Source: Metellina segmentata (lineage: Eukaryota > Arthropoda > Arachnida > Araneae > Tetragnathidae). From it: DNA of 64,000 nucleotides. The translations under genes were made by a program, and so were the position numbers. Positions 24,288-34,818 of this stretch are shown here, piece after piece. The stretch spans positions 80,021,627-80,085,626 of the forward strand of contig OX375878.1 of assembly GCA_947359465.1 (NCBI GenBank), in the 5' to 3' direction. The notes under the pieces were generated by a model, which searched no databases, was not told the origin of the DNA, and saw only the letters and a program-made list of their open reading frames with translations. The first letter of the stretch is position 1, and each line of letters opens with the position of its first letter.

Positions 24288-24660
24288 CACTATATGGACA
24301 AAAGTATTTGGGCACTAGAAATTGGAAGGATGATCCATCTTATTGTGGGGTTGGTTTTTCTGGTTAGGACCCGGACCATTGTTTAATGTACCTGGTACCA
24401 TGAAGGTTGACGTGTACCTCGACGTTCTGGGTAATTAGGCCTTGTCTACACTATGACAATACTACGGCGATGACGGCTGTATCTTCCAATAGGACCGAGC
24501 TCCATGTCATACTGCAAAACGTGTATTGGATTGGTTTCCTCAAAATGAGGGAAACGTGATTGACTGGCCTGTTCACAGCCCGATCTCAATCTGATCGAGC
24601 ACTTCTGAGACAAACTGAAGCGTCGAGTACGACACCGCCACGCACGCCCATCTTCACAAG
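24288..24660 (+). pseudogene. Tc1-type transposon, truncated, with transposase remnant
   Basis: It starts with a Tc1-like end, CACTATATGGACAAAAGTAT. Downstream a forward frame reads IFQ-stop-DRAPCHTAKRVLDWFP near 24481-24540, then a one-base frameshift and DLNLIEHF followed by DKLKRRVRHRHARP to about 24660. The D of DRAPCH and the E of LIEH are the second and third catalytic residues of the DD34E family. The middle of the transposase and the right end are missing; the fragment abuts the 3' end of the gypsy pol relic. Confidence 0.85.
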
Positions 24661-25883
24661 AAGGGTGTTAGAGTAGGTGTGTGGTACGTCGCTATCGGTT
24701 CTGACGGTTTATCAAGGCTGGAAATGACATAGGAAGGGGGTGATTTCTGAGTGAGAACTAAATATGGGTCGTCACGCGTTGGCCTGAACTTCGAGGTCTT
24801 TTTGCTTTTTTGCATTACCAATAAGATGCATAGGGACCCAGACCTTGTCACCAGGAGATTAAAATACTTGTCATACTGCTTTTTCCGTTGATCTTGCTTT
24901 AAATTCTATTCGTTCCCGTAGGTCATTTGTGATGGTTGAGAATCTTTTAAGGTAAGGAGTGATTTCAGCAACAAAGTTGTCGTTTTCGACCACAGCCTTG
25001 AAATCTTCCCCGACATCGTCCATCGGCCTTCCAAACTGAAGGAAGGCAGGTGTATGACCCGCCGTGTCACAAACGGCTGTGTTCATGGCAAAACGAATAA
25101 CTGGGAGTTTCGAATTCCTGTTATCATGTTCATCGCCTACAAGGATTGCAAGGCGGGGTTTGAGATCTCGATTCTTCCGTTCCACAGGATTAGCTTGCGG
25201 AAAGGAAACTGTTATTAAGTTTTGACTGCTGTTGGGGGTATATATAAAACAAACTTGTTGAAGGACATAATTAATGCGTCGAAAAATATATATAAAAGTA
25301 AATTGTCACTGATGATTTGTCTTAATATTCTGCCGCATGAAAACTTCTTCGATTAAGATTGTGGCACATTCGCGTGCAGGGGCTTGAGCAAGAGGGAAAA
25401 GTTCAACCCATGACGTGGCACAGTCCTCTACAATGAATATTCATTGTTTGTCTGTTGCAGTTTGTGATAATGATCCAAACAAGTCTATAGAAATTACCTC
25501 AAATCTCTGTGAATAAACAGGCATCCTCAGCAAACCAGCTGGCTTTTGGTTGGAATCTTTATAGCGGGTGCATTTAGGGCTGTTTTTTAAGAAGTCAGAT
25601 ATGTACTTTTTTATCCCAGTCCAATAATAGCTTCTAGCAATTCTCTGGAAAGTTCCTTGTTCCCCATAATGTCCGACCATCGCATCATTATGATTCTTTT
25701 GCATGATGGATTCACGCTTGGTAGTCGGAATGACCAGCAGGGCCTCTTCCGAATCAGCTTGTGGTACATTTCGGTAGAATTCACGTACCGTCCAGTTGGC
25801 ATATTCTTCAGTTTTCTGGGTGGATTCAAAACCTTCGACGATTTTTTTTTCAAATTATCATCATTAAGTTGAGATTTGCGCAT
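24654..25883 (-). pseudogene. gypsy integrase, broken
   Basis: In reverse order of coordinates: a zinc-binding part (H.H at NDAMVGHYGEQ and two cysteines in SPKCTRY, about 25600-25690), the start of the catalytic core (VEDCATSWVELFPLAQAPAR near 25380-25430), NPVERKNRDLKPRLAILVGD-like sequence near 25130-25190, and a C-terminal tail, KSKKTSKFRPTRDDPYLVLT, to 24654. The first catalytic D is visible; the second, usually SDNG, is lost in a stop-rich patch near 25310. It would insert the cDNA into chromosomes, but frame breaks near 25280 and 24840 show it cannot be made whole here. Confidence 0.87.
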
Positions 25884-26400
25884 GTCCTTTGAACTTCTTG
25901 CAGGAATGTCAACTACAAGTGTGTTAAAAACCTCGCAGTGGGAAACGTCCTCTGCTCAAACTGGGAGAGAGAGCATGTCGTCAATGACATTTGCCAATCC
26001 AGGTATGTACTATACTTTCAGGTTGAAAGACTGTAATTCGAGTGCCCATCTAGCAAGTCGTCCGGTGGGAGACTTGAGGTTGAGAAGCCATCTTAGAGGT
26101 TTGTGGTCGGTGATATTATTTCTGTTCCCTCCACGTAGCCACTAAATGTCTTTAATACCCACAAGACAGCGAGGACATCTCTCTCTCTCTCTCTGTCGTG
26201 GAATAATTGCGCTCTGCTTGTGTAAGCAATCGGCTGGCATATTCGATAGAATGTTCATTTGACCCTTCTCCTTGAAGTAAAAGTAATCCAAGGGCATAAT
26301 TGCTTGCGTCTGTTCGAACAATATATGGTTTGATCCCATCATCTTGCTTTAACACAGGAGGCGTTATAGGCAATTTTTGAGAGCTTCAAATGTTGTTTGG
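25884..26400 (-). pseudogene. gypsy RNase H, broken
   Basis: Reads PPVLKQDDGIKPYIVRTDAS then ALGLLLLQ and EYASRLLTQAERNYSTTE (26152-26373), the start of the gypsy RNase H with the catalytic D in TDAS and E in AERNYSTTE. A CT-rich microsatellite near 26178-26195 has disrupted the frame just after this motif. The remainder (LRWLLNLKSPTGRLARWALE near 26030-26100) is readable in another frame. Confidence 0.8.
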
Positions 26401-26488
26401 TTGAATCTCCATTCCCACTGGGTGTTTTCTTTGTTAGATCACTAAGGACTCGTGATATTTCTAAAAAGTTTAGTATGTATCTTTGAAA

Positions 26489-27690
26489 TCAGGAACACTT
26501 GTAAGGAAAGGATTGAACATCCCTAACGATCTTTGGAGGTGGGATTACCTGGATAGTGGAGACCTTTTCTGAATCAACTACGATTCCTTCTTGTGTGATC
26601 CAAAATCCCAAATACTTCACATGATAAGAAGCGAAGTGGCATTTCTCTCTGTTTACTTGAAATTTGAAAAGCAACAGCCTATCGAAAACAGCTTGGAGAT
26701 CTGAGAGGTGTTTCTCGAATGACTCCTACAAAATTATTATGTCGTCGAGATATTTGAGGGGTCGACCAACCGGTCTAGTGGTTAAGGTGTTGGCCTCTGG
26801 ATCGGAAGGTTCCTGGTTCGAATCCGGGGTCAGGGCATGGATGTAATTGTGCTGTCCTTAGTTAGGGGTAGTGATGGTCGCCCATTGGGTGCCCCTTCAC
26901 AAATGACCATCGCTTACCGGCCTTGCAGTGGCCTATGATTAACAATCGAGTGCCCGCCGTAATTAAAAAAAGATATTTGAGGGATAGCATGTCGTCAAGA
27001 CCGTTGCGGAAACAATTAACCAATCTTTAGAATGTCGCAGGGACATTTTTTAGACCAAACCGCATTCGTAAGAGCCTATGTGTTCTGAAGGGACACACAA
27101 AGGCTGTCTTGGTCCGCAGGATAAACTCTTACTTTGTGATAGCCAGCTCGAAGATCAATGGTCGACATGAAAGAAGTAGGTCTTGCGTCATGTAGCAGGT
27201 CATCCATTCGCGGAAGTGGATAGGAGTCCGCGACTGTGACTGCATTCAATTTACTGCAGTCTATACAGAGACGCACTTTTCCATTGGGTTTAGGTATTCG
27301 AACCATTGGAGAAGCATAGGGAGATTCCCACTCCTCAATCGTTCCTTCTGCCAAGAGCTTGTCAATTTCGTGCTTTAAGATTTCTTTCTTGGAAGGATTC
27401 ATCCTGTATGGCGGCCCCGGTACTATGAGGTCACCCGTATTAATTCGGTGTTCGATAAAAGGTGTCGGTTCGCCCCCTGGTTTGAAGACAGTTTTGAATT
27501 TTTCAAGTAGTTCATTCAGACGTTTACGCTGATCGATTGTAAGTCTTTCTCCTTCTTCTGGCCTTAGCTGACATGGATTGCTGGGACTCAAGCTTTCTGC
27601 ATTAATTGCTGTGGGACTGTACGTGGTCTGTAATGTTTGGGAGAACGGAAAAATCATCGTTAGGAAACTGTATGTATCTTTCATTAACAT
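26489..27690 (-). pseudogene. gypsy reverse transcriptase, split by a SINE
   Basis: The 204-codon part at 27076-27690 carries the fingers and palm: GTIEEWESPYASPMV, GKVRLCIDCSKLNAVT, PLPRMDDLL and MSTIDLRAGYHKVRV, with the first catalytic D in TIDL. After a frameshift the chain continues to LDDMLSLKYLDD, where the YLDD active site sits at about 26738-26750 beside the SINE insertion. Beyond it KHLSDLQAVFDRLLLFKFQV and KCHFASYHVKYLGFWITQEG follow to 26489. The motifs are well kept but the gene is broken by the SINE, stops and frameshifts. Confidence 0.92.
26748..26983 (+). mobile_element. tRNA-derived SINE (second family) with target duplication
   Basis: The body at 26761-26970 starts with a tRNA-like head: a box A region around GGTCTAGTGGTTAAGG and box B GGTTCGAATCC at about 26815-26825. 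It ends in a short A-tail. Both sides carry the duplicated target AGATATTTGAGGG (26748-26760 and 26971-26983). It differs from the more common SINE family of this window in all but the promoter boxes. It is inserted in the gypsy reverse transcriptase. Confidence 0.93.
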
Positions 27691-27741
27691 CAGAAAAATG
27701 CCATTTACGATCCTTAAGATTCAGAACAATTCCAGCGTGGC

Positions 27742-28316
27742 TCAGGAAGTCCACACCCAGCAAGGTTCGGTTTCTTTTGGCATTTGGAAGCACAAATAGG
27801 GTATAGTTGGTACTCTTCTTCTTTCAATTTCGATTGTCACCAGGTTGGTGAGTGCTCCAACAGTGGATGATTGTCTATCAGCTATTACCATGGTAATGGT
27901 TTCATTCGAGAATTCAGTACCTTGTTCTAGAAGATTCATATACGCGGTTTCTGCTGCAATGGAACGACTGGCTCCAGTGTCGGCGCATGTTACCTCATAG
28001 ACATAGTTGATGTAGACTCCAAGCGATGCTACTGAAGCAGTTGGGCTACGACAGGCGTACATCCATCACGACACTTGACAATACAGTACCATTTTTGTTT
28101 CAGTGCGGGATTACACGTGCCGCATTTGGTCTTTATAACTCCTGGTGCTCCACACCCGTAACATGACAAAGAGTTTCTGTCTTCTTTAGTTTCATCATCG
28201 TTATTCCAATGCGCTCTGTCAGCAAAAAAGGGACCCCACCTACTTTGACTAGGGAATCCCGACAGAGAGTGTTTGCCATCATTTTGTTCTCCTTGGTTAT
28301 CGTGTATAATATTCAC
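27742..28316 (-). pseudogene. gypsy nucleocapsid-like segment and protease
   Basis: The ORF at 28029-28316 contains a cysteine cluster, CYGCGAPGVIKTKCGTC, resembling the zinc knuckle preceding the protease of some gypsy elements, with cysteine in place of the usual histidine. The overlapping ORF at 27742-28062 carries the aspartic protease motif CADTGASRS near 27975-28000 and continues to PKETEPCWVWTS, after which the frame changes and LLGVDFLSHAGIVLNLKDRK follows near 27700-27760. The rest of gag is absent. Confidence 0.82.
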
Positions 28317-28337
28317 TCCATTGGTAAGAAGATTTAT

Positions 28338-28430
28338 GCCTCGTGTTCAAACTGTCTCTCGTGTTCAAATGGTCTCTCGTGTTCAAAAGGTCTCTCGTGT
28401 TCAAATGGTCTCTCGTGTTCAAAAGGTTAA
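28338..28430 (+). repeat. 18-bp minisatellite, 5 units
   Basis: TCGTGTTCAAA recurs at 28341, 28359, 28377, 28395 and 28413, with alternating TGG and AGG variants. The period of 18 keeps reading frame, so a forward frame shows repeats of SRVQMV and SRVQKV. It lies directly at the 5' edge of the gypsy relic. Confidence 0.92.
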
Positions 28431-29049
28431 ATATCGTGTTCAATATCTGGGATTAGATAAGCATAAAAAGCTATATTCGGTTGATGTTAGTACAAAAGTT
28501 GCTTTACTATGTTTTTGTTCGCCAAATATTAACAATGACAGCAGATAAGAAAACATTGATAACGTATTTATCAAAATTAAAGATTTATTTTTTGTAACTT
28601 ATGAAACAACGAGATGTCGTAAAATATTAATTTTAAATGCTACAAAATTAAAAATATTATGTTTTCTTTTCAGGAGAGATTTTCAGTGTAAAAGTAAAAA
28701 CAAGACGTGCAGCGAAGATTTTACAACCGCTGTCTAAATTCTCTTCGCATGATACACATGGCGGTTATCTTAAAATGTAGTTGATCACCATAGTGATGTT
28801 TGGCGTTCAATTTAATTAGTGTTGACCAATCGACTACCATATATCAATTAGGAATATACTTTTTTTGAATTTTTATTGATTAAGAGCTGAAAATCATATT
28901 ATGATATTAAGTCAAGTGTCGTCGGGAAAAACGTATAGAAGACACTAGCACTACCTACATTTAGCTTGACAAAAAGGCCTCTCATAGAAATGTGAATATG
29001 CGAGGTGGTAATGTCGGTCTCAGTCTTTATATAGATAGGTAGTTGAACT
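28431..29049. other. No recognisable gene
   Basis: AT-rich spacer without assigned features. Confidence 0.5.
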
Positions 29050-29108
29050 AACGTCGAAATAAAGCAACACAAAGTGCAATTGATGGCGGTCCGGGTTTAA
29101 CTCCGACG
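29050..29108 (-). mobile_element. SINE tail fragment
   Basis: AACGTCGAAATAAAGCAACA then GGCGGTCCGGGTTTAACTCC corresponds to the reverse of the common SINE tail, diverged. Confidence 0.5.
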
Positions 29109-29921
29109 GGTTGACTTGAGACTTTTTGTAATTTGTTTTTCTAATATTTACAATTTCCAGGATTTGCATAAAGAATTGAGGATGCATTTAAACTTCTTGT
29201 TGTTACAGTAATACTTAATCTGACGAAAATTTCATTGAACATAAAATGATATATCTTCATTTAAATTTTTCTAAATATTTAATGTAGATACTTTAAATAT
29301 TGACTAATGTTTCATCTTAATTATTTTAATTCATAATTGGAATTCGGGCCAAGTAATGATCACAACTAAATATACAATCAGAACTTTATTATACTCTGAC
29401 CTCCGAAGATCCTCCCGACCTTGTCGTTTACTTTTTATACTAATCCATTCATAATACGGGCCCTAGAATAATTTTTCATTTGGTATTGATTTTTTTAGAT
29501 AGCCAAACTTACATATCATATTTCGAGAACCATTAGTTATTTTCAACAATCGCTAAAAGCAAAACCGTGTTTTTAAAACGATGAAAACTTTATTATTCAT
29601 ATTAGTTCTAAAGGGAGCCTTCTGAAATAATGCAAAATTAAATTAGAATAGTCCATAGAAACAAAAGTAATATGGAGGCTGGATGGGCATTATAAAATAC
29701 ATTCCTTCATTAATCTACAGCTTATATCAAGAAAATATGAAGTAAAATTTCGTTTTGTGTGTTCTACATTGTGCTTTTAAAGTAACAGAATTTTTTTAAA
29801 AAACTTTTTTTGTAATTCTTTAAAACCATGAATATTGGAGTTTGGTTTCCAATTTTATTCAAAATTGCTGAATATTCCATAGTCGAAAACTATGGCAGTC
29901 AATACCTCATAATATTAAGCC
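29109..29921. other. No recognisable gene
   Basis: AT-rich spacer without assigned features. Confidence 0.5.
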
Positions 29922-30108
29922 ACGTTCAGATGACGAGCAGAACAGCTGAGCTGGCATTCCATTCTCCAAACTTAAACATTACTTCGATTTAAGGGCATAT
30001 GAGCACCGCAGATTTAACGAGCAAGTTCCCATATAAACGGTTGGTTGGATCGAATTTCGAACTCACAATCCTCCGGTTGCTAGTCGGGGCTACTATGGCG
30101 AGTCTTCA
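29922..30108 (-). mobile_element. tRNA-derived SINE, 5' two thirds
   Basis: In reverse it starts near GCCCCGACTAGCAACCGGAG and AGTTCGAAATTCGATCC (box B region) and continues through TTTGGAGAATGGAATGCCAG to CTGAACGTGG. The tail is missing. Confidence 0.65.
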
Positions 30109-30119
30109 GCCTTTCATGA

Positions 30120-30345
30120 AATGTGCAGATGATAAATAAATCCCATACCATTACGGAGCCTCCATCAATCTCCTGTTGATATTCTGCATCCATGGCTTCA
30201 TGCGGTTTTCTACCCACATGGATCCTTTTATCTGGCCGAAAACAGTTTGAAACGGGACTCGTCAGGAATGGCTACTCGCTTCCAGCCATCAAGTGTCCAG
30301 TTTCTATGTTCTCGAGCCCAGTAGAGTACATTTTACTTTGATTGA
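30120..30345 (-). pseudogene. Tc1-type transposase fragment
   Basis: In reverse it reads WAREHRNWTLDGWKRVAIPD then ESRFKLFSA near 30240-30340. WT...W..V...DESRF is the block holding the first catalytic D of Tc1-like transposases. The following part needs frame changes and stops at about 30130. No inverted ends were found. It is a different branch from the Tc1-like elements at 54.5-56.1 kb. Confidence 0.8.
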
Positions 30346-30853
30346 AATTGAAACTGTATAGCATTGAATGCTTTTGGAATCCTAGGAAATATTTTATCTT
30401 TGTCGAGATGATTTGCTTCTGTCTATTCTAAAACATGTATATAATACATGGGGTATTTATCTATTTAATTACCTAGAAAAATATTCTGATTTTTCCATTA
30501 AATAATTATGAAATTGCTAGACACCTGTAAATACTCAATTCAGGTGGACTGGAAAGAAAAGTACACGTACTTAAATTCTTTATCAACACATTTACTTTTC
30601 CGAGATACACATACACAGTGCACACAAATAGCTTGTGCATACAAAAGCACATTTTCATGTGTTATTGGTCAAAGATCTGTGAAATATCTTTCAAGAAATA
30701 TTTCATTATTTGTGGAGGTTTAAATTACGGAAAGGAATTTTAATTGTAAAATGTGATTCATAGAGAACATAATTTTAATAAATACCTTGGTGAGTTTCTG
30801 AGTTGCTAAATTTTATTAAAATACAGCTCTTACTAGGAAAGGATTATATCTAT
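30346..30853. other. No recognisable gene
   Basis: AT-rich; the forward ORF 30508-30723 shows no motif. Confidence 0.5.
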
Positions 30854-30998
30854 TGGGTGAGCAAGACACCGGTAACTCTAGGTTCGAATATAAGAATTTA
30901 TTCACAACAAACATTAATCTTTACAATTCATCTGGAGACAAAAATACGAGCGTCAATTCCATCGTAATACATGTTGCATAAAGCGCATTAAAGTTCTA
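30854..30998 (-). repeat. BEL/Pao LTR (3'), shared part
   Basis: It matches 34819-34932 plus 35583-35615 and holds the uninterrupted target of the Helitron (GTAATACATG near 30964). The similarity stops at TTCTAA on the inner side, so only about 145 bases of LTR can be defined; the real LTR may be longer. Confidence 0.8.
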
Positions 30999-31083
30999 AA
31001 AATCAACTCAACGCCTAAGGTTTTTAACACTTTTCACATTAAGTTCCAGAAAAGTCAGAATTAAAGTTATGAGAAAGTCACTA

Positions 31084-32046
31084 TTACAAGTCCAGCTTTC
31101 TAGGTACTTTGATCTTCCGTCCACTACGTGTCCTAGTTCCTTCTTCCTTCGAAATAGATTCATTATTGAAGACTACTGCGGAAGAAGGCCACTCTAACGG
31201 AGATGCCTTGAGCCAAGTAGGACCCTTCCACCATCTATTTTCTAGGAATTGCTTAGCAGAGCATCCTCTTGACGGGAAGTCTGCGCGGTTAACACAGCCA
31301 GGGATGTGTCTCCAACTTTCAGGATAAGTCATATTTCGTATTTAACGGACGCGGTTGTTGACAAAAGCAGTCCATGGCTGATCCCTTTTTATCCATGCTA
31401 ACACTGTGGAAGAATCCGTACAAAAGTGTGACTCCAAATTTTTCCATTGAAATCCTTCTAGAACTGAAGTACACAGTCTTGCTCCCACCGTTGCAGCTAA
31501 CAACTCCGTACGTCGAATTGTGATCAACTTTACGGGAACTACTCTTGATTTTGCAGCCAAAAGTTGTATGTGCACTTCATCTGTGCTTTCTATCCTCACG
31601 TACACAGCAGCAACATAAGCATGAAGACTGGCATCACAGAAGGTGTGAATGCTGATCGATTCCTAGCATGAGCTTGAAACCACCTAGGAATGAACACTTC
31701 TCTTTAGAGGAAAAGATCTCGATACCAGCGTAAAAATTCCTCTCTTGTTGATGAATCGATTTCCATATCCCATGATATCCCAGTTTTCCATATTTTTGGT
31801 AACAAGAGCTTGGGAAACAAGGAAACTGGGCAGATCGATCCCGATGGGATCGAACACCTTATTAGCTACAGAGAGTATGGTTCTCTTTGTGATCACTTTT
31901 AATTCATAGTTTTCCAGCCCGATTAAAGTAACCGTCAAAGTGTCTTTGGATCGATTCCAAGACAATCCTAATACTGGGGAAACAGCATCTGATTGTTGAT
32001 CACCAGAATATTGCCAGTCTCTGAGATTAAATTTACCTTCTGCCAA
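31084..32046 (-). pseudogene. BEL/Pao RNase H region fused to pol C-terminus
   Basis: The stretch from 32046 reads FNLRDWQYSG, PVLGLSWNRSKDTL and ILSVANKVFDPIG, a conserved Pao-type connection. After a frame change, RRTELLAATVGARL, SHFCTDSSTVLAWI (with the D of CTDS) and HIPGCVNRADFPSRG follow, which are the RNase H part of the Pao class. WWKGPTWL is followed within about 40 residues by RTRSGRKIKVPRKLDL and a stop at 31084. That basic ending normally comes after the integrase, so some 300-400 residues of integrase appear deleted in between. Confidence 0.87.
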
Positions 32047-32088
32047 TACAGCTGTAGACTCTTTAATAAATTCTATTAAATTCCTCCT

Positions 32089-33090
32089 TTATGTGACGAC
32101 ATTATCCACATAAAAACTATCGAGGAGTTTCATAACTAATTGCTTGTAGAAAGGATTTTCCAAATACTTTTTCAAGTGGTAGTCCAGAACAAATCCAAGG
32201 AGAAAAGGGCTGCTTTTCACTCCAAAAACCACACGGGAATGGCAGAAAATCTTTAATTTCCTCTCATCTTCTTGACTCCACCACAAGAATCGAAGGTAGT
32301 CTCTGTCTTCAGGTCTTATACTAATCAGCAGAAAAGCTTTCTCAATGTCTAAAATGACTCCATATCTGTGTTTCCGAAATCTGAGAAGAATCGATTGAAT
32401 AAACTCTATCAAATTTGGGCCAGATTCAAGATAATTGTTTAAAGAGAGTTGAAACTTTTCTCTTGCTGAAGTATCGAACAAAGGGCACACCTTTGCAGTA
32501 TTGTTTCCTTTTACTACGGGCCTGTGTATTAAGTAATGTCCATAGTCAATCGCTTCATCTGTAGGTACCTCTTCAATTATTCCTAGTTCTTGCCATTCTG
32601 TCAGAACTTTATCATACCTATCGAACAAATTTTCAAAGTGAAGCTTTCCAGTTGTTGACTCCAGTCTTCTCAACGCCAAGTTCTGAGATGTGGGAAGGTG
32701 ACGATAGCCATCTGCCCAAGGTAGAGAAACCTCATAACGCCCTTCTTCATTGATTGAAATAGTTTCTTAAAATTGAGCCTTGATTTGAAATTCTATATCT
32801 TCCTTGGACTTTTTTGAAACAGGATCAGTTATGCCAATAACGTCTAGACTCCAGAGGTCAGTGATGGTAGCTTCTTTTACAAACATTGATGTTACTACCA
32901 TTGCTGAATTTTCATAGGTCTCCAAAGGAGACTTCTCCATTAAAGTCCATCCTAATCCAGTTTCAATGGCAACTAATCCACATGAAAGAACTCTTCGCTG
33001 TCCAGTCAATAGTTTTCCAGTAACATCAGCACCGATTAAGATTTCGATTGGTCCTGGATTCTCTTCATCATCAGTTAGTGAAATATTCAT
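32089..33090 (-). pseudogene. BEL/Pao protease tail and reverse transcriptase
   Basis: The upstream ORF (32767-33090) reads IEILIGADVTGKLL and GLVAIETGLGWTLME, the DUF1758-type segment that follows the protease. The 196-codon ORF at 32089-32679 is the reverse transcriptase: DYGHYLIHRPVVK, SLNNYLESGPNL, GVILDIEKAFLLISI with the first catalytic D, and VVFGVKSSPFLLG. The active-site box is FYVDN rather than YVDD, so the second aspartate is replaced by asparagine. A stop follows VVT at about 32086. Confidence 0.9.
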
Positions 33091-33141
33091 TGATTTAAAT
33101 TCTTCTATCCACGGTCCAGACTTTACATAGGAAATGTTGTT

Positions 33142-34720
33142 TCAAATTACGGGTTGATTGAGAACATCAAAATTACACAGGTATCTACCGTTCAATTTCG
33201 CCAAATGGACTTTAAAACAATCATGTTTCCGTGGGTTAGTTCTCTTACCACCAAAAAGTGAGTGAGTGATTGCTTCCTGTCGTAAAGGTTCTAGATGCAT
33301 TTTGTAAGCAGTATTCCGAATATAAGACTTTTGAGATCCCGTATCGATCAACACCCGAACACATGAAGAAGAACACGGTCCTTTTGAATTTACCTTCGAT
33401 GTTTGTAAAAATACCTTAGGACAGAGAGATAAACTAGCCAAAATAAGAGATTTTTCCTGTTCTTGGTAATCTTCCTTTTTCTCCGAACAAAGCTCAGGGC
33501 AAATTGTTTTATTCGAAGGGAGTTCTGGACACATTATAACGACATGATTTTTGGTACAAATAATGCATTTCACAAAATTTCTGCACATTTTACTTCGACG
33601 ACCCTTTTTTAAACATTTAAAGCAAGAAGCTTTTTCTTTCAACAGTTTATGTTTCTTAACAAAGCTCATTTGACGCGCATTGAAACAGTTGGAGCCTTCA
33701 TGTTGTCCATCACAGAATATACAGTTTTTCATAATTCAGAGAACTGATGGTTAGCAACTCAGCTGCTGTAGAAACTCGATTTTCCGTTACAGGGAAGACC
33801 TTTTTTCTATTCTTGTATTCAGTTTTAAGTCCAAAACCAGACGTAGCTAAATTTATTCTATCATTCTGCTCCACTTCACATTTCTAAAAGGATATAAAAT
33901 TATCAAGCCTGCTTTCAGGTTCATTTTCATGAGCGTAATTAAAGCTTCCTTGCCAAGCCCTGAGTAAGTCTGCGGACATGTAAGACTCTACTAATGCATA
34001 AAGCATAGCTGCACATTACTCAGTTGTTACACCGAGTGTTGAAAGTGCTCGTATCTAAGATTCCAAACGATCGTAAAGGGAGAAGAGAGAATTGGTATTA
34101 TTCGCGTCTGTTGCATTTCTTAAAACAAGCTTCAACTGCTCTCTAATATATATATTTAAACTAGCACGTCTTCTCGACCGAACCGAGATTTTAAACTTTC
34201 TACAGCCTTTCGGTAATTGTCACCAGTTGCAGGGAAACTTTCAATTATTTCTCTAGCAATTGAACCTTTCATAGTAGCTTGGATACGATACTGAAACTAA
34301 TCAACAGCATCGATATCAGGATCTTCATCTATATTTTTAAATTGACACCAAAATGGTAACCAATCTTTCAAATTTCCATCAAATTGTCTAAGTTCAAGTT
34401 TAGGAAGCTTAAACTTTCTATCTGTTTCACCCCATTTTCATCAATGCTTTCAGCATCTACTCTAGAAACATCTAATATTTGACTGACACTTAAAGCGATA
34501 TTAAGAAATTGAGTTTGGTAGCTTTCATTTACCTCCATTTCGTGATCTAGATCGGATTCATCGTTATCCAGCAGCACTTGTAGTATTTTAGAATCTTGTT
34601 CCTTCAGCTGAGCAGCTCTTTCTTCTAAAACATTATAAGAAACTTGCAAAGTCTTCTTATAAGGTTCAGGTACTTCAATTATGGACTTAATTTGATTTAA
34701 ACCCTCGTAAAGGCACTACG
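33142..34720 (-). pseudogene. BEL/Pao gag and protease, broken
   Basis: From the 5' side: QLKEQDSKILQVLLDNDESD (34368-34649), then across a frame change LPKLELRQFDGNLKDWLPFW near 34345-34410 and AVESLKSRFGREDVLV near 34170, a DUF1759-type gag core. Several stops follow. The ORF at 33142-33732 has zinc-knuckle-like clusters (CIFCDGQHEGSNC, CFKCLKKGRRSKMC, CIICTKNHVVIMC) and then the aspartic protease motif VLIDTGSQKSYI near 33330-33365. Gag packages the RNA; the protease cuts the polyprotein. The long original polyprotein is now split. Confidence 0.87.
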
Positions 34721-34818
34721 AGTGGTTTTCTTAATTTATTTTCGCGATGGATATCTATGTCTTCGAAATCAATATTTAAGAAAATCCTTCAAAAGTCCTG
34801 TCGCGGACGCCACTATAT

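Larger units (their letters stand above)
24654..28316 (-). mobile_element. Ty3/gypsy retrotransposon, degraded internal region
   Basis: Reading in reverse, the domains come in the order zinc knuckle, protease, reverse transcriptase, RNase H, integrase, which is the Ty3/gypsy order (integrase last). No LTR was found: the 5' side meets an 18-bp tandem repeat at about 28338, and the 3' side meets a Tc1 fragment. Many frameshifts and stops and one SINE insertion make it a dead copy. Confidence 0.93.

Noticed and set aside
28338..28430. Regular short repeats resembling a CRISPR array
   Set aside because: The units are contiguous, with no unique spacers, and the setting is a eukaryotic retroelement.
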